A stretch of DNA of 64,000 nt from Rhodobacteraceae bacterium M382. GTDB taxonomy: Bacteria > Pseudomonadota > Alphaproteobacteria > Rhodobacterales > Rhodobacteraceae. Location of the stretch: assembly GCA_025141015.1 (NCBI GenBank), contig CP081098.1, positions 4,284,501 to 4,348,500 on the forward strand. Direction: 5' to 3'. The position numbers and the translations under genes are program-made. Below the pieces are notes generated by a model, which was not told where the DNA came from, ran no database searches, and worked only from the letters and a program-made list of their open reading frames with translations. Below, piece by piece: positions 27,751 through 36,823 of this stretch (position 1 is its first letter; each line of letters opens with the position of its first letter).

Positions 27751-29460
27751 TCAAAGTGGCAGACCCACGACGAAACGGGCACCCAAGGGGTCCGACGTGA
27801 TATCTGCCTCGGTCGGGCGGATGTTTTCGGCCCAGATGACACCGCCATGAGATTCGATGATCTGTTTCGAAATCGCCAGCCCCAGACCCGAATTGTTTCC
27901 AAAATGTTCGTCGGGCCGCTGGGAATAAAAGCGCTTGAAGATCTTGGTCAGCGCCTGGTCCGGTATCCCGGGTCCGGTGTCTTCAACCACGATCAGAACC
28001 CGGTTTTTCCGTCGTCTGGCCCAAACCCGAATGGCATCGCCTTCTTCGCAGAACGAAATCGCATTCGTGATCAGGTTGACAAACACCTGCGCCAACCGCG
28101 CCTCGAGCCCATGAACGATGATCGGGTCGGCGGGCATGTCGGTGATATAGTCTATTTGTTTGGATCGCGCATCTTCGCCCAGGAACTGGTTCAGGTTGCC
28201 CAGCATTTGCAGCAGGTCGAAATCAACCTGCTCTTCCTTGACCAACTCAGCATCCAACCGCGACGCATTCGAAATATCACTGACCAGCCGATCCAGCCGA
28301 CGAACGTCATGTTCGATGACTTCCATCAGTTTTTCCCGCTGGTCATCGCGTTTGACCATCCGCAAAGTTCCCACGGCCGACTGCAGGCTGGCCAGAGGGT
28401 TTTTGATTTCATGTGCCACATCGGCTGCGAATTGTTCGTTGCCGTCAATCCGATTGTAGAGCGCCTTGACCATACCACGCAAAGCCCGGCTGAGCCGACC
28501 GATTTCGTCCGGGCGGGCGCTGAGATCAGGAATTCGGATCCGCCCCTTGTCCGCATTGCGGCTGTTGCGTTCACGGCCCAGTTCGGCAGCTTCTGCAAGA
28601 TCAGCCAACGGATTGGCAATCGTGGACGCCAAAACCAGACTCAACCCGACAGAGACCAACAGCGCAACAACGAACATTTGCAGTACACGCTCCCGCTCGC
28701 CGCGGACCAACGCGTCCACTTCACCCGAAGGGCTGGTCAGGACGACGACGCCGACCGCCACCCCATTGTGCAGAATGGGTGTCGCGACAGAAAATACCCG
28801 CCCCCCATCGGGGCCAATCAGGGTTTTGGCCTGGGTTTGCCCTTGGAGGGCCAGCGGTGCCAACGCCTTGAATTGAGAGACAAGATCTGGTGCCGCAGTT
28901 GTCTGGTTCGAAGACACAAGCCCGGACACGAGCGACCAGACCCAGGACAACCCGTCCGTCAACACCGTCCGCCCTTCGGTTTCCGACTGAGCACCCGGGA
29001 TAATCTCTTGCTGCCCCACGCCCTGAATGCGACCGACAATCGTGTCGCTGGTGTCAAAAATCAGCACCTCTTCACCGCGTTGCAGCGTCAGCGCCTTCAG
29101 CGTGCCGGGCACATCAATGCCGTCACCCGTTGTCAGGTTGACCGGGCTGCTCGCGGGCAGCTGGGCCTCAAAGACATCCGATACCAGATGGGCCTCTCCG
29201 ACCAGGGTCCGCGCGCGCTGAACAACCAGGCTGTCACGGGTAGAGTTGAGATACAGGATCCCAGAGACCAGAATGATCAGCGCAATCAGGTTGAAGGTAA
29301 CGATCTTGCGCGTCAACGGAGACCCGCGCAACGGCAGGAAACCTCGACGCGCCCGTTTGGCCCGCATCTCTTCGGCGACAGTATTGTCTGGCGCGATCCA
29401 ATCGTCGCCCAGCACAACATCGCCGTTGCGATGAGTTTGAGATGTGGTTGTATCGCGCAA
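27751..29460 (-). CDS. chvG: Sensor histidine kinase ChvG
   Basis: A 569-residue membrane sensor kinase. The order is N-terminal cytosolic segment, transmembrane helix near residues 50-72 (IVTFNLIALIILVSGILYL), periplasmic sensor domain, second helix near 265-285, HAMP, dimerisation domain with phospho-acceptor His350 (VAHEIKNPLASL), then the ATPase N and G boxes (NLITNAISF, DTGPGIP, GLGLAISKQI). ChvG/ExoS kinases respond to acid or envelope change in rhizobia and relatives. It lies between chvI and hprK. Confidence 0.95.
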   Translation of the reverse strand: MRDTTTSQTHRNGDVVLGDDWIAPDNTVAEEMRAKRARRGFLPLRGSPLTRKIVTFNLIALIILVSGILYLNSTRDSLVVQRARTLVGEAHLVSDVFEAQLPASSPVNLTTGDGIDVPGTLKALTLQRGEEVLIFDTSDTIVGRIQGVGQQEIIPGAQSETEGRTVLTDGLSWVWSLVSGLVSSNQTTAAPDLVSQFKALAPLALQGQTQAKTLIGPDGGRVFSVATPILHNGVAVGVVVLTSPSGEVDALVRGERERVLQMFVVALLVSVGLSLVLASTIANPLADLAEAAELGRERNSRNADKGRIRIPDLSARPDEIGRLSRALRGMVKALYNRIDGNEQFAADVAHEIKNPLASLQSAVGTLRMVKRDDQREKLMEVIEHDVRRLDRLVSDISNASRLDAELVKEEQVDFDLLQMLGNLNQFLGEDARSKQIDYITDMPADPIIVHGLEARLAQVFVNLITNAISFCEEGDAIRVWARRRKNRVLIVVEDTGPGIPDQALTKIFKRFYSQRPDEHFGNNSGLGLAISKQIIESHGGVIWAENIRPTEADITSDPLGARFVVGLPL

Positions 29461-29505
29461 AACCGTTGTTCGCTCCTGTTGCCGATCCTGGTTCAGACCG
29501 GTCGC

Positions 29506-30207
29506 CTATTCTTCGTTGTACCGGTATCCGATCCCGTACAGCGTCTCGATCGCCGAAAAATCAGGGTCCGCGGTTCGCATTTTCTTGCGCAAACGTTTGA
29601 TGTGGCTGTCGATGGTTCGGTCGTCCACATAAACCTGATCGTCATAGGCCACATCCATCAGCTGATCGCGTGACTTTACGAACCCCGGCCGTTGGGCCAA
29701 CGCCTGCAACAGCAGGAACTCGGTCACTGTCAGGGACACATCGTTGCCCTTCCAGCTGACCGAATGGCGCAGCGGATCCATCCGCAATTCGCCCCGTTCC
29801 ATGACCTTCGCCTCGGGGCTCGACCCTGCGGCGTCACCGATAAAGGCGTCCTGGCGGCGCAACAGCGCCCTGATCCGCTCGACCAACAGACGCTGGGAAA
29901 AGGGTTTCTTTACATAGTCATCTGCGCCCATGCGCAGGCCCAGGACTTCGTCGATTTCATCATCCTTGGACGTCAGGAAAATAACCGGCATCTGGGTTTT
30001 CTGGCGCAGACGCTGCAACAGATCCATACCATCCATGCGTGGCATCTTGATATCCAACACCGCCATATCCGGCAATTTCTTGTTGAACGCATCGAGCGCC
30101 GCCTGGCCGTCATTGTAGGTCTCAACCTCAAAGCCTTCGGCCTCAAGGGTCATCGAAACGGATGTCAGGATGTTCCTGTCATCATCAACCAATGCAATCT
30201 TTGACAT
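29506..30207 (-). CDS. chvI: Response regulator ChvI
   Basis: A 233-residue OmpR/PhoB-type regulator, partner of ChvG. The start is the ATG at 30207 ([14 protein letters not shown]); the longer open frame upstream lacks similarity. The acidic pocket is D8-D9-D10 and the phospho-acceptor Asp52 ([12 protein letters not shown]). The C-terminal winged helix covers about 130-230 ([37 protein letters not shown]). It is divergent from pckA across a 339-base intergenic region, the classic arrangement in alphaproteobacteria. Confidence 0.96.
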   Translation of the reverse strand: MSKIALVDDDRNILTSVSMTLEAEGFEVETYNDGQAALDAFNKKLPDMAVLDIKMPRMDGMDLLQRLRQKTQMPVIFLTSKDDEIDEVLGLRMGADDYVKKPFSQRLLVERIRALLRRQDAFIGDAAGSSPEAKVMERGELRMDPLRHSVSWKGNDVSLTVTEFLLLQALAQRPGFVKSRDQLMDVAYDDQVYVDDRTIDSHIKRLRKKMRTADPDFSAIETLYGIGYRYNEE

Positions 30208-30546
30208 CTGATGTGCCCCTATACTGCTCAAAACTGCTTTCTTTTTTGTTACATTAATCGCCTTTCCGGCCCCGCGAATCAATCCCAATCTGCGAATCAC
30301 CTGCGCTATTCGGAACCATTTCGGCAAAAATACATTATCATTCGCTGAATCTTTGCCCAGTTACCGACCCCAAAAACCTTGGTTGCGCTAAACCTTGCCT
30401 TGATGGCGCTAACTGCGCCAAACCGTCCTGTTCATGCCCCGAAACGTCATGTTAAGACCGCGCCCATCGAAGGATTTTCGATCTTATTGCCCCACGGCGC
30501 TGCCAACAGGAATTTGGCCCGCGCGCCGACACAGGAGAAAAAACGC
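30208..30546. other. Divergent control region between chvI and pckA
   Basis: No gene is supported in these 339 bases. The region must carry promoters for both chvI (minus strand) and pckA (plus strand). The chvI-proximal half is AT-rich (TTTTTTGTTACATTAATCG on the plus strand near 30242). The pckA-proximal part ends with a CAGGAGAAA ribosome site. No clear palindrome or T-run was found. Confidence 0.7.
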
Positions 30547-32145
30547 ATGACATCTGGACGGGTTAACCCGCAATTCCGCCTCGAGGATCAGGGCATCGAG
30601 GGACTGGGAAATGTCTATTACAACTACATGGAGCCAGCGCTGATCCAAGAAGCGCTGAAGCGCGACGAAGGCACATTGGGCAACGGCGGGGCCTTCCTGG
30701 TCACCACCGGCAAATTCACAGGCCGGTCGCCCAAGGACAAACATGTCGTCAAAACCGACAGCGTGATTGACACCATCTGGTGGGAAAACAACGCCGCGAT
30801 GTCGCCCGAAGGCTTTGATGCCCTGCATGCTGACATGCTCGAACACATGAAGGGCAAGGACTATTTCGTCCAGGATCTGGTTGGCGGTGCCGACCCGGCC
30901 CATGCCATCAATGTTCGCATGGTGACCGAGCTGGCATGGCACGGTCTGTTCATCCGCACCATGCTGCGCCGCCCCGACCGCGAAGACCTGAACGATTTTG
31001 TGTCCGACTTCACCGTCATCAACTGCCCCAGCTTTCAGGCGGACCCCGCCAAACACGACTGCCGGTCCGAAACTGTCATTGCGATGAACTTTGACAAGAA
31101 GATGATCCTGATCGGTGGCACAGAATATGCCGGCGAGAACAAAAAATCCGTCTTTACCCTGCTGAACTATCTGCTGCCCGAAAAAGGCATCATGCCGATG
31201 CATTGCTCTGCCAACCACGCCACCGGCAACCCGGTTGACGCGGCTGTGTTCTTTGGCCTGTCCGGCACCGGCAAGACGACCCTGTCCGCAGACCCTGCGC
31301 GCACCCTGATCGGGGATGACGAACATGGCTGGTCGGACCGTGGTACCTTCAACTTTGAAGGCGGCTGCTACGCCAAGACCATCAACCTGAATGCCGAGGC
31401 CGAGCCGGAAATCTACGCGACCACCTCGAAATTCGGCACCGTCATCGAAAACATGGTCTTCGACCCGGAAACCAAGGAACTGGATTTCGACGATGACAGC
31501 CTGACCGCCAACATGCGCTGTGCCTATCCGCTCGAATACATCTCCAATGCGTCCAGCAGCGCCATGGGTGGTCACCCCAAGAACATCATCATGCTGACCT
31601 GTGACGCCTTTGGTGTTCTGCCTCCGATCGCGCGGCTGACACCGGCACAGGCGATGTACCACTTCCTGTCGGGCTTCACTTCGAAAGTGGCTGGAACCGA
31701 ACGCGGCGTGACCGAGCCGGAACCGACGTTCTCGACCTGTTTTGGCGCGCCCTTCATGCCGCGTCGTCCCGAAGCCTACGGCAACCTGCTGCGTGAAAAG
31801 ATCGCCCAGCACGGCGCAACCTGCTGGCTGGTCAACACCGGCTGGACCGGTGGGGCCTATGGCATCGGGTCGCGGATGCCGATCAAGGCAACCCGCGCCC
31901 TGCTGACCGCCGCGCTGGACGGATCACTGGTCGAGGCCGAATTCCGCAAGGACAGCAACTTTGGCTTTGACGTTCCGGTTTCTATGGCTGGTGTGCCCGA
32001 AGTGCTGCTGGATCCGCGCCGGACCTGGGATGATCAGGCCGCCTATGACAGGCAGGCGGAAAAGCTGGTTCAGATGTTTTCGGAAAACTTCCAGCAATAT
32101 CTGCCCTACATCGACGACGATGTAAAAGCCGCAGCCATTGGCTGA
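30547..32145 (+). CDS. pckA: Phosphoenolpyruvate carboxykinase (ATP)
   Basis: Converts oxaloacetate and ATP to phosphoenolpyruvate, the entry step of gluconeogenesis. It is 532 residues from the ATG at 30547, preceded by CAGGAG. The kinase-1a P-loop region [14 protein letters not shown] is near residue 236, followed by the metal-binding LIGDDEHGW and the [10 protein letters not shown] signature. The C-terminal part ([15 protein letters not shown]) is also conserved. Its place divergent from chvI fits reports in rhizobia that the ChvGI locus affects pckA. A strong terminator follows. Confidence 0.98.
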   Translation: MTSGRVNPQFRLEDQGIEGLGNVYYNYMEPALIQEALKRDEGTLGNGGAFLVTTGKFTGRSPKDKHVVKTDSVIDTIWWENNAAMSPEGFDALHADMLEHMKGKDYFVQDLVGGADPAHAINVRMVTELAWHGLFIRTMLRRPDREDLNDFVSDFTVINCPSFQADPAKHDCRSETVIAMNFDKKMILIGGTEYAGENKKSVFTLLNYLLPEKGIMPMHCSANHATGNPVDAAVFFGLSGTGKTTLSADPARTLIGDDEHGWSDRGTFNFEGGCYAKTINLNAEAEPEIYATTSKFGTVIENMVFDPETKELDFDDDSLTANMRCAYPLEYISNASSSAMGGHPKNIIMLTCDAFGVLPPIARLTPAQAMYHFLSGFTSKVAGTERGVTEPEPTFSTCFGAPFMPRRPEAYGNLLREKIAQHGATCWLVNTGWTGGAYGIGSRMPIKATRALLTAALDGSLVEAEFRKDSNFGFDVPVSMAGVPEVLLDPRRTWDDQAAYDRQAEKLVQMFSENFQQYLPYIDDDVKAAAIG

Positions 32146-32170
32146 TACCACAGTCTGACTGTCGTAAAAC

Positions 32171-32213
32171 ATGCGCCCGACGGATCCCCGGATCTGTCGG
32201 GCGCATTTGTTTT
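32171..32213 (+). terminator. Terminator of pckA
   Basis: A perfect 11-bp stem, ATGCGCCCGAC (32171-32181) and GTCGGGCGCAT (32196-32206), has a 14-base loop and is followed by TTTGTTTT. Confidence 0.9.
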
Positions 32214-32248
32214 CATGCCTTTTCAACCCGGCCCGCGCGCACTACCGC

Positions 32249-33016
32249 TCAGCCCATGAGCCCCCGGCGCACAAGGTTCAAACCTGCGACTGTCAGGATG
32301 ATCAATGTCGCTTTGCGAAACGTTGCCTGATCAATCCGGTCGTGCACCTTGGTGCCCAACCACATGCCCACAACAGCGGGCGCGATCAGACCGATCGACA
32401 ACGGCAGGGTCTGCAGCCGCAAAACGCCAGACCCCAAATGCGCACCGACCAACGCCAACGCGCCCAACCCATAGATGACCCCTTGCACCCGAACCTGTTC
32501 AGTCTTGGGCGTATTCAGCGCGGTCAGATACAAGACCGTCGGCGGCCCCCATACGCCGGACATCCCGCCAACCAGCCCGGCCATCAGGCCAAACAGAGAG
32601 TCCGCCGACCGGGTCTGTTGGTGCATCTGGAACCGCACGCCCAGCAACTGAATCCCGGCAAAGACACAAATGGGAACCCCCAGAACCAACAGAAACGTCT
32701 GTGGCTCCAGTTGCGGGACCAGTTGCGCGCTCGCCATCAAAAAGACAAATCCGACCATCAGAAAAACCCGGAACCGATACACCGAAGCCCAGGCCTGTCG
32801 TGGCCCCTGTCGCAGGGCCTGCATGGCGTTGCTGGCGACCGTTGGCAAAATCAGTCCAGCCAACGCCAGTTCGGGTAACAGAAATGTGCTGAGCCCCGTG
32901 ATCATGATCATCGGCATCCCAAATCCGACCATACCTTTGATCATGCCCCCCATCAGGGCAACCATCGCGGCGAAAACAAACTCGGCCGGGGTCATCAGAG
33001 ATAAAATCGCTTCCAT
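32249..33016 (-). CDS. TauE/SafE family sulfite exporter-like membrane protein
   Basis: A 255-residue integral membrane protein with about eight predicted helices and the TauE/SafE pattern: an N-terminal Gly-rich helix pair (FAAMVALMGGMIKGMVGFGMP) and a second half repeating the motif (GLMAGLVGGMSGVWGPP). Members export small organosulfur or sulfite anions, or have unknown substrates. It is convergent with pckA and divergent from mcd, so it forms its own unit. Nothing nearby indicates a sulfonate pathway; the cargo is unassigned. Confidence 0.87.
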   Translation of the reverse strand: MEAILSLMTPAEFVFAAMVALMGGMIKGMVGFGMPMIMITGLSTFLLPELALAGLILPTVASNAMQALRQGPRQAWASVYRFRVFLMVGFVFLMASAQLVPQLEPQTFLLVLGVPICVFAGIQLLGVRFQMHQQTRSADSLFGLMAGLVGGMSGVWGPPTVLYLTALNTPKTEQVRVQGVIYGLGALALVGAHLGSGVLRLQTLPLSIGLIAPAVVGMWLGTKVHDRIDQATFRKATLIILTVAGLNLVRRGLMG

Positions 33017-33087
33017 TTGGTTGTCTTAGCACTATCTGATTTTTCTGCACGCGCAAAAATATCCACGCAACTTTTGCAACAAATGCC

Positions 33088-33115
33088 GCAGTGCAACGTA
33101 TTTTTGTTGCGCTGC
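33088..33115. promoter_or_regulatory. Inverted repeat in the mcd/tauE divergent region
   Basis: GCAGTGCAAC (33088-33097) and GTTGCGCTGC (33106-33115) match in 9 of 10 positions across an 8-base spacer. A nearby TTTTGCAACAAA at about 33073 shares the TTGCAAC core. It lies 48-75 bases before the mcd start and just upstream of tauE, so it is a good operator candidate. Regulators of acyl-CoA metabolism with TGCA-rich sites are known in this group, but the identity here is open. Confidence 0.5.
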
Positions 33116-33162
33116 ACCTGCAAAGTGATTACGACCAAGCAACTCGAAATAGGATGTGATTC

Positions 33163-34863
33163 ATGGCTCACGACGGACAGGACCTGCATATGACCGCCGA
33201 TACTGCAAACGCGCCCCTTCTCCCCGATCTTCTGACCCTGACGGCAGCAGCCCTGCCACCGGTCACGCAATTGTTCGAACAGGGCCGCGAAGCGGTCCGG
33301 GCGCTGGTCAGCCAGGATGGCCGCGTATCGGGCAAGCTGATGGAACGCCACCAATCGGCTGCGCACGGTCTGTCGTGGCTGGCAACCTATGAACAGTCGC
33401 TGAAACAGATGCAGGCCTGGGCCGAGCGCCTGCAAGCGGACGGAAAATTCGGCGAGATCGAACAGCTGATCCACCAGATTGCATTCGGCGAATACCTGCA
33501 CCAGCTGGCCGGCGGCATCCCGATGAACCAGGGCGAAGTCGTGCGCCTGCAGGAACTGGGTCTCGGCTGGGACGCGCTTTCGGGCTTCCAGTGCGCCGAA
33601 GTACAGACCCTGATGGCATCCGCCAACACCCAGGACGCCCGCACCCGTCTGGTCGAATTGATGCAGGAGCAATCCGCCAATATCACCGTCGGGGCCAGCG
33701 GCCTGGACGAAGAGCTGGAAATGATCCGCGAACAGTTCCGCCGCTTTGCCGTCGAACGCGTGGAACCCAACGCGCATGACTGGCACCTCAAGGACGAATT
33801 GATCCCGATGGAAATCATCGAGGAACTGGCCGAAATGGGTGTCTTTGGTCTGACCATTCCCGAAGAATTCGGCGGCTTTGGCCTGTCCAAGGCGTCGATG
33901 GTTGTCGTGTCCGAGGAACTGTCGCGCGGTTATATCGGCGTTGGCAGCCTTGGCACCCGCTCTGAAATCGCGGCCGAGCTGATCCTGTGCGGCGGCACCG
34001 ACGAACAAAAGGCCAATTGGCTGCCGAAACTGGCCAGCGCCGAAATCCTGCCCACCGCCGTCTTTACCGAACCCAACACCGGGTCCGATCTGGGCAGCTT
34101 GCGCACCCGCGCGGTCAAAGACGACGACGGAAACTACAAGGTGACAGGCAACAAAACCTGGATCACCCACGCCGCGCGCACCCATGTCATGACCCTGCTG
34201 GCCCGCACCAACCCCGACTCCACCGATCATCGGGGCCTGTCGATGTTCCTGGCCGAAAAGACCCCCGGCACGGATGACGCCCCCTTTCCCACGCCCGGCA
34301 TGACCGGCGGCGAGATCGAAGTGCTGGGCTATCGCGGCATGAAGGAATATGAACTGGGTTTTGACGGGTTCGAAGTCAAAGGCGAAAACCTGCTGGGCGG
34401 CGAAGAGGGCAAAGGCTTTAAACAGCTGATGGAGACCTTTGAATCCGCCCGCATCCAGACCGCCGCCCGCGCCATCGGCGTGGCGCAATGTGCGCTGGAT
34501 ATCGGGATGCAATACGCCCAGGACCGCAAACAGTTCGGCAAATCGCTGATCGACTTCCCTCGCGTCTCCAGCAAGCTGGCGATGATGGCCGTCGAAATCA
34601 TGATCGCCCGTCAGCTGACCTATTTCTCGGCTTGGGAAAAGGACCACGGCCATCGCTGTGACCTCGAGGCGGGCATGGCAAAACTGCTGGGGGCCCGCGT
34701 CGCCTGGGCGGCGGCCGACAATGGTCTGCAAATCCACGGCGGCAACGGTTTTGCCCTTGAATACAAGATTTCCCGCGTGTTGTGCGACGCACGGATCCTG
34801 AACATCTTTGAAGGTGCGGCTGAAATTCAGGCGCAGGTCATCGCCCGCCGCCTTCTGGGATAA
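33163..34863 (+). CDS. mcd: Methylsuccinyl-CoA dehydrogenase
   Basis: Oxidises (2S)-methylsuccinyl-CoA to mesaconyl-CoA in the ethylmalonyl-CoA pathway for C2 assimilation. It is 566 residues, longer than ordinary acyl-CoA dehydrogenases by an N-terminal region of about 160 residues, which is characteristic of Mcd. The dehydrogenase core starts near residue 185 (LEMIREQFRRFAVERVEPNA) and has FTEPNTGSDLGS near 302 and QIHGGNGFALEYKISRVLCD near 524. An ATG at 33190 with AGGACC upstream is an alternative start. Electrons would go to EtfAB. Other pathway genes (ccr, ecm) are not adjacent. Confidence 0.88.
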   Translation: MAHDGQDLHMTADTANAPLLPDLLTLTAAALPPVTQLFEQGREAVRALVSQDGRVSGKLMERHQSAAHGLSWLATYEQSLKQMQAWAERLQADGKFGEIEQLIHQIAFGEYLHQLAGGIPMNQGEVVRLQELGLGWDALSGFQCAEVQTLMASANTQDARTRLVELMQEQSANITVGASGLDEELEMIREQFRRFAVERVEPNAHDWHLKDELIPMEIIEELAEMGVFGLTIPEEFGGFGLSKASMVVVSEELSRGYIGVGSLGTRSEIAAELILCGGTDEQKANWLPKLASAEILPTAVFTEPNTGSDLGSLRTRAVKDDDGNYKVTGNKTWITHAARTHVMTLLARTNPDSTDHRGLSMFLAEKTPGTDDAPFPTPGMTGGEIEVLGYRGMKEYELGFDGFEVKGENLLGGEEGKGFKQLMETFESARIQTAARAIGVAQCALDIGMQYAQDRKQFGKSLIDFPRVSSKLAMMAVEIMIARQLTYFSAWEKDHGHRCDLEAGMAKLLGARVAWAAADNGLQIHGGNGFALEYKISRVLCDARILNIFEGAAEIQAQVIARRLLG

Positions 34864-34897
34864 CTCGAACACTCCCCGGGGATTTCCCCGAACCTTG

Positions 34898-34929
34898 GGC
34901 CCGGCCATTTGTGCCGGGCCTTCTTTTTT
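34898..34929 (+). terminator. Terminator of mcd
   Basis: The stem GGCCCGGC (34898-34905) / GCCGGGCC (34913-34920) has a 7-base loop and is followed by TTCTTTTTT. A smaller stem (CCCCGGGGATTTCCCCG) lies just before it. Confidence 0.9.
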
Positions 34930-34939
34930 CCGGCGTCGC

Positions 34940-35860
34940 CTAATTGCGGATCCGACGCCGCAACGCAAACAGCCGACCATCGGTGACGGCAAAGCCGACA
35001 GCGATAATAGCGAACCCGATCCACGCCTCGGGCCCCATTCGCTCGCCCAGAAACAATACGCCCAACCCGATGGCAAACGGCGGAATCAACAGCGTCACCA
35101 ACATCAGGTTCGCGGCCCCGGCTCGTGCCAGGATCGCAAAATACAGCACATAAGCCAGCGCAGTCGACAGCGCCGCGACCCCTAGCAATGCCCCCCAGAC
35201 ACTGGCTGACAACCCAAGAACCGGCGGCCCGTCGATGACAAACACAATCGGGATCATCAACACTGTACTACCAATCAGCATCCCCAGGGCATTCATCAGG
35301 GGCGGTTGCCCGGACAGGGCCACCTTGCCCCAGACACTGGCAAATGCATAGGATAGCGCCGCCCCCAAAATGGCCAGCTGCGCCAGATTGCCCGGGTTGA
35401 AATCGCTCAGCGCCGATGGCCCCATGATAAAGGCAACCCCTGCCAGCCCCAACCCTGCCCCGATGAGCTTTCGGGCGGTCAGCGGTTCATCAACCAGCAA
35501 CACCCCTGCCACAACCGCGCCAAACATGGCGGTGGTGCCATTCAGGATCGATGCCAAACCGCTTTCTATCTGCGTCTGCCCCCAGAAGATCAATGAAAAC
35601 GGGATGGCGTTGTTCAACGCCCCCATCACCAGATAAGCGCCCCAGACACGCGCCGACCGTGGCCAACGGATCCCCTTGACCCAAACGATCACCACCAATA
35701 GCGGAACCGCCCACAGAACCCGGTGCAGCGTGATGGTCAGCGGCGGTAACTCACGCAGCGCAATCTCGGCAAAGAAAAACGAGCCGCCCCAAACAACGGC
35801 TAACAGCAACAGCAGGCCGGTGGTCCTGAAGTTCATGGAAGTGGCTGAGGCGCGGGGCAT
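34940..35860 (-). CDS. DMT family transporter (two EamA domains)
   Basis: A 306-residue drug/metabolite transporter with ten predicted helices in two EamA repeats (residues ~10-140 and ~155-290). The first opens with TTGLLLLLAVVWGGSFFFAEIAL, and the second contains ALLGVAALSTALAYVLYFAIL. Such proteins usually export amino acids or other small metabolites; the substrate is unknown. The ATG at 35860 has AGGA upstream; a second ATG at 35836 is possible. It is convergent with mcd. Confidence 0.9.
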   Translation of the reverse strand: MPRASATSMNFRTTGLLLLLAVVWGGSFFFAEIALRELPPLTITLHRVLWAVPLLVVIVWVKGIRWPRSARVWGAYLVMGALNNAIPFSLIFWGQTQIESGLASILNGTTAMFGAVVAGVLLVDEPLTARKLIGAGLGLAGVAFIMGPSALSDFNPGNLAQLAILGAALSYAFASVWGKVALSGQPPLMNALGMLIGSTVLMIPIVFVIDGPPVLGLSASVWGALLGVAALSTALAYVLYFAILARAGAANLMLVTLLIPPFAIGLGVLFLGERMGPEAWIGFAIIAVGFAVTDGRLFALRRRIRN

Positions 35861-36043
35861 TGGAATACATCCTGAGATTGGGCGTCCCGTTCCAAATGCC
35901 GCACGGTCTGATCAAAAACGACCCGGATCCTGCGGAATACACGGATCCCGAGCTCGGTCGCCATAATTCCGCCCTTGGTTTACATTAAATGATAAATGAA
36001 TCGCATAGCCCCAAACACCCAGCACACGGATTAAACCCACATC

Positions 36044-36757
36044 ATGCTTTCCCGCCTTGGTCTGTTTTTAGCTCCTTTTCTGTTTTTGTCCGGTTGCGGT
36101 GAAACACCGAGTGAGTCCCGCGAGGCCCGTATTCTGGCTGTCGGGGATTCGCTGATGGCGACTCACAGCATGACGGGACGCGCCATTTCCAATGTTGTGG
36201 AACAGCAACTGAACGAAGAAGTGGTGGACCGGTCGGTCATCGGGGCCCGCATGATCTATAATCTGCCGGTGTCGGGTGCTGCCGGAATGAGCATCCCCAA
36301 ACAGTTCCGCACAGGCGACTGGGATTGGGTAATCGTCAACGGCGGTGGCAATGATCTGTGGTTGGGGTGCGGGTGTTTTGTCTGCAAGGGCAAGATGAAC
36401 AAACTCATTTCCGAAGATGGGCGCCGGGGCACGATTCCCGGATTTCTGTACAAACTGCGCCAAACCGGCGCACAGGTCATCTATGTCGGCTATCTGCGCA
36501 GCCCGGGTCTGGGATCTCCGATCGAACATTGCCGCGACGAGGGTGAAGAACTCGAACGTCGCATCGACAAGCTGGCCGACTTGGATCCGGGGGTGCATTT
36601 CCTGTCGCTCGCGGATCTGGTACCGCATGGTGACAGGTCCTTTCATGGCATCGACATGATCCACCCGTCGCTCAAGGCCAGCGACGAAATCGGCAACCGG
36701 GTGGCCGCGATCATCAGCAACGCCCCTGCTCCGGCCGGTCCCAACAGCACCGAATGA
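36044..36757 (+). CDS. SGNH/GDSL hydrolase family lipoprotein
   Basis: A 237-residue protein with an N-terminal lipobox (LFLSGC, Cys about residue 18) and an SGNH fold. Block I is VGDSLMA (catalytic Ser near residue 32), block III is GGGND near 102 and block V is DMIHPS (Asp and His near 204-207). It is probably an outer-membrane or periplasmic esterase or lipase-like enzyme. A cysteine-rich insertion (CGCFVCKG) after block III is unusual and could bind metal or form disulfides. It is monocistronic. Confidence 0.87.
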   Translation: MLSRLGLFLAPFLFLSGCGETPSESREARILAVGDSLMATHSMTGRAISNVVEQQLNEEVVDRSVIGARMIYNLPVSGAAGMSIPKQFRTGDWDWVIVNGGGNDLWLGCGCFVCKGKMNKLISEDGRRGTIPGFLYKLRQTGAQVIYVGYLRSPGLGSPIEHCRDEGEELERRIDKLADLDPGVHFLSLADLVPHGDRSFHGIDMIHPSLKASDEIGNRVAAIISNAPAPAGPNSTE

Positions 36758-36823
36758 TCATCCCGCTTGTATTAATCTGAAATTCCCCGATCCTGATGCC
36801 TTAGCAACTTGGGGGGATACAAC

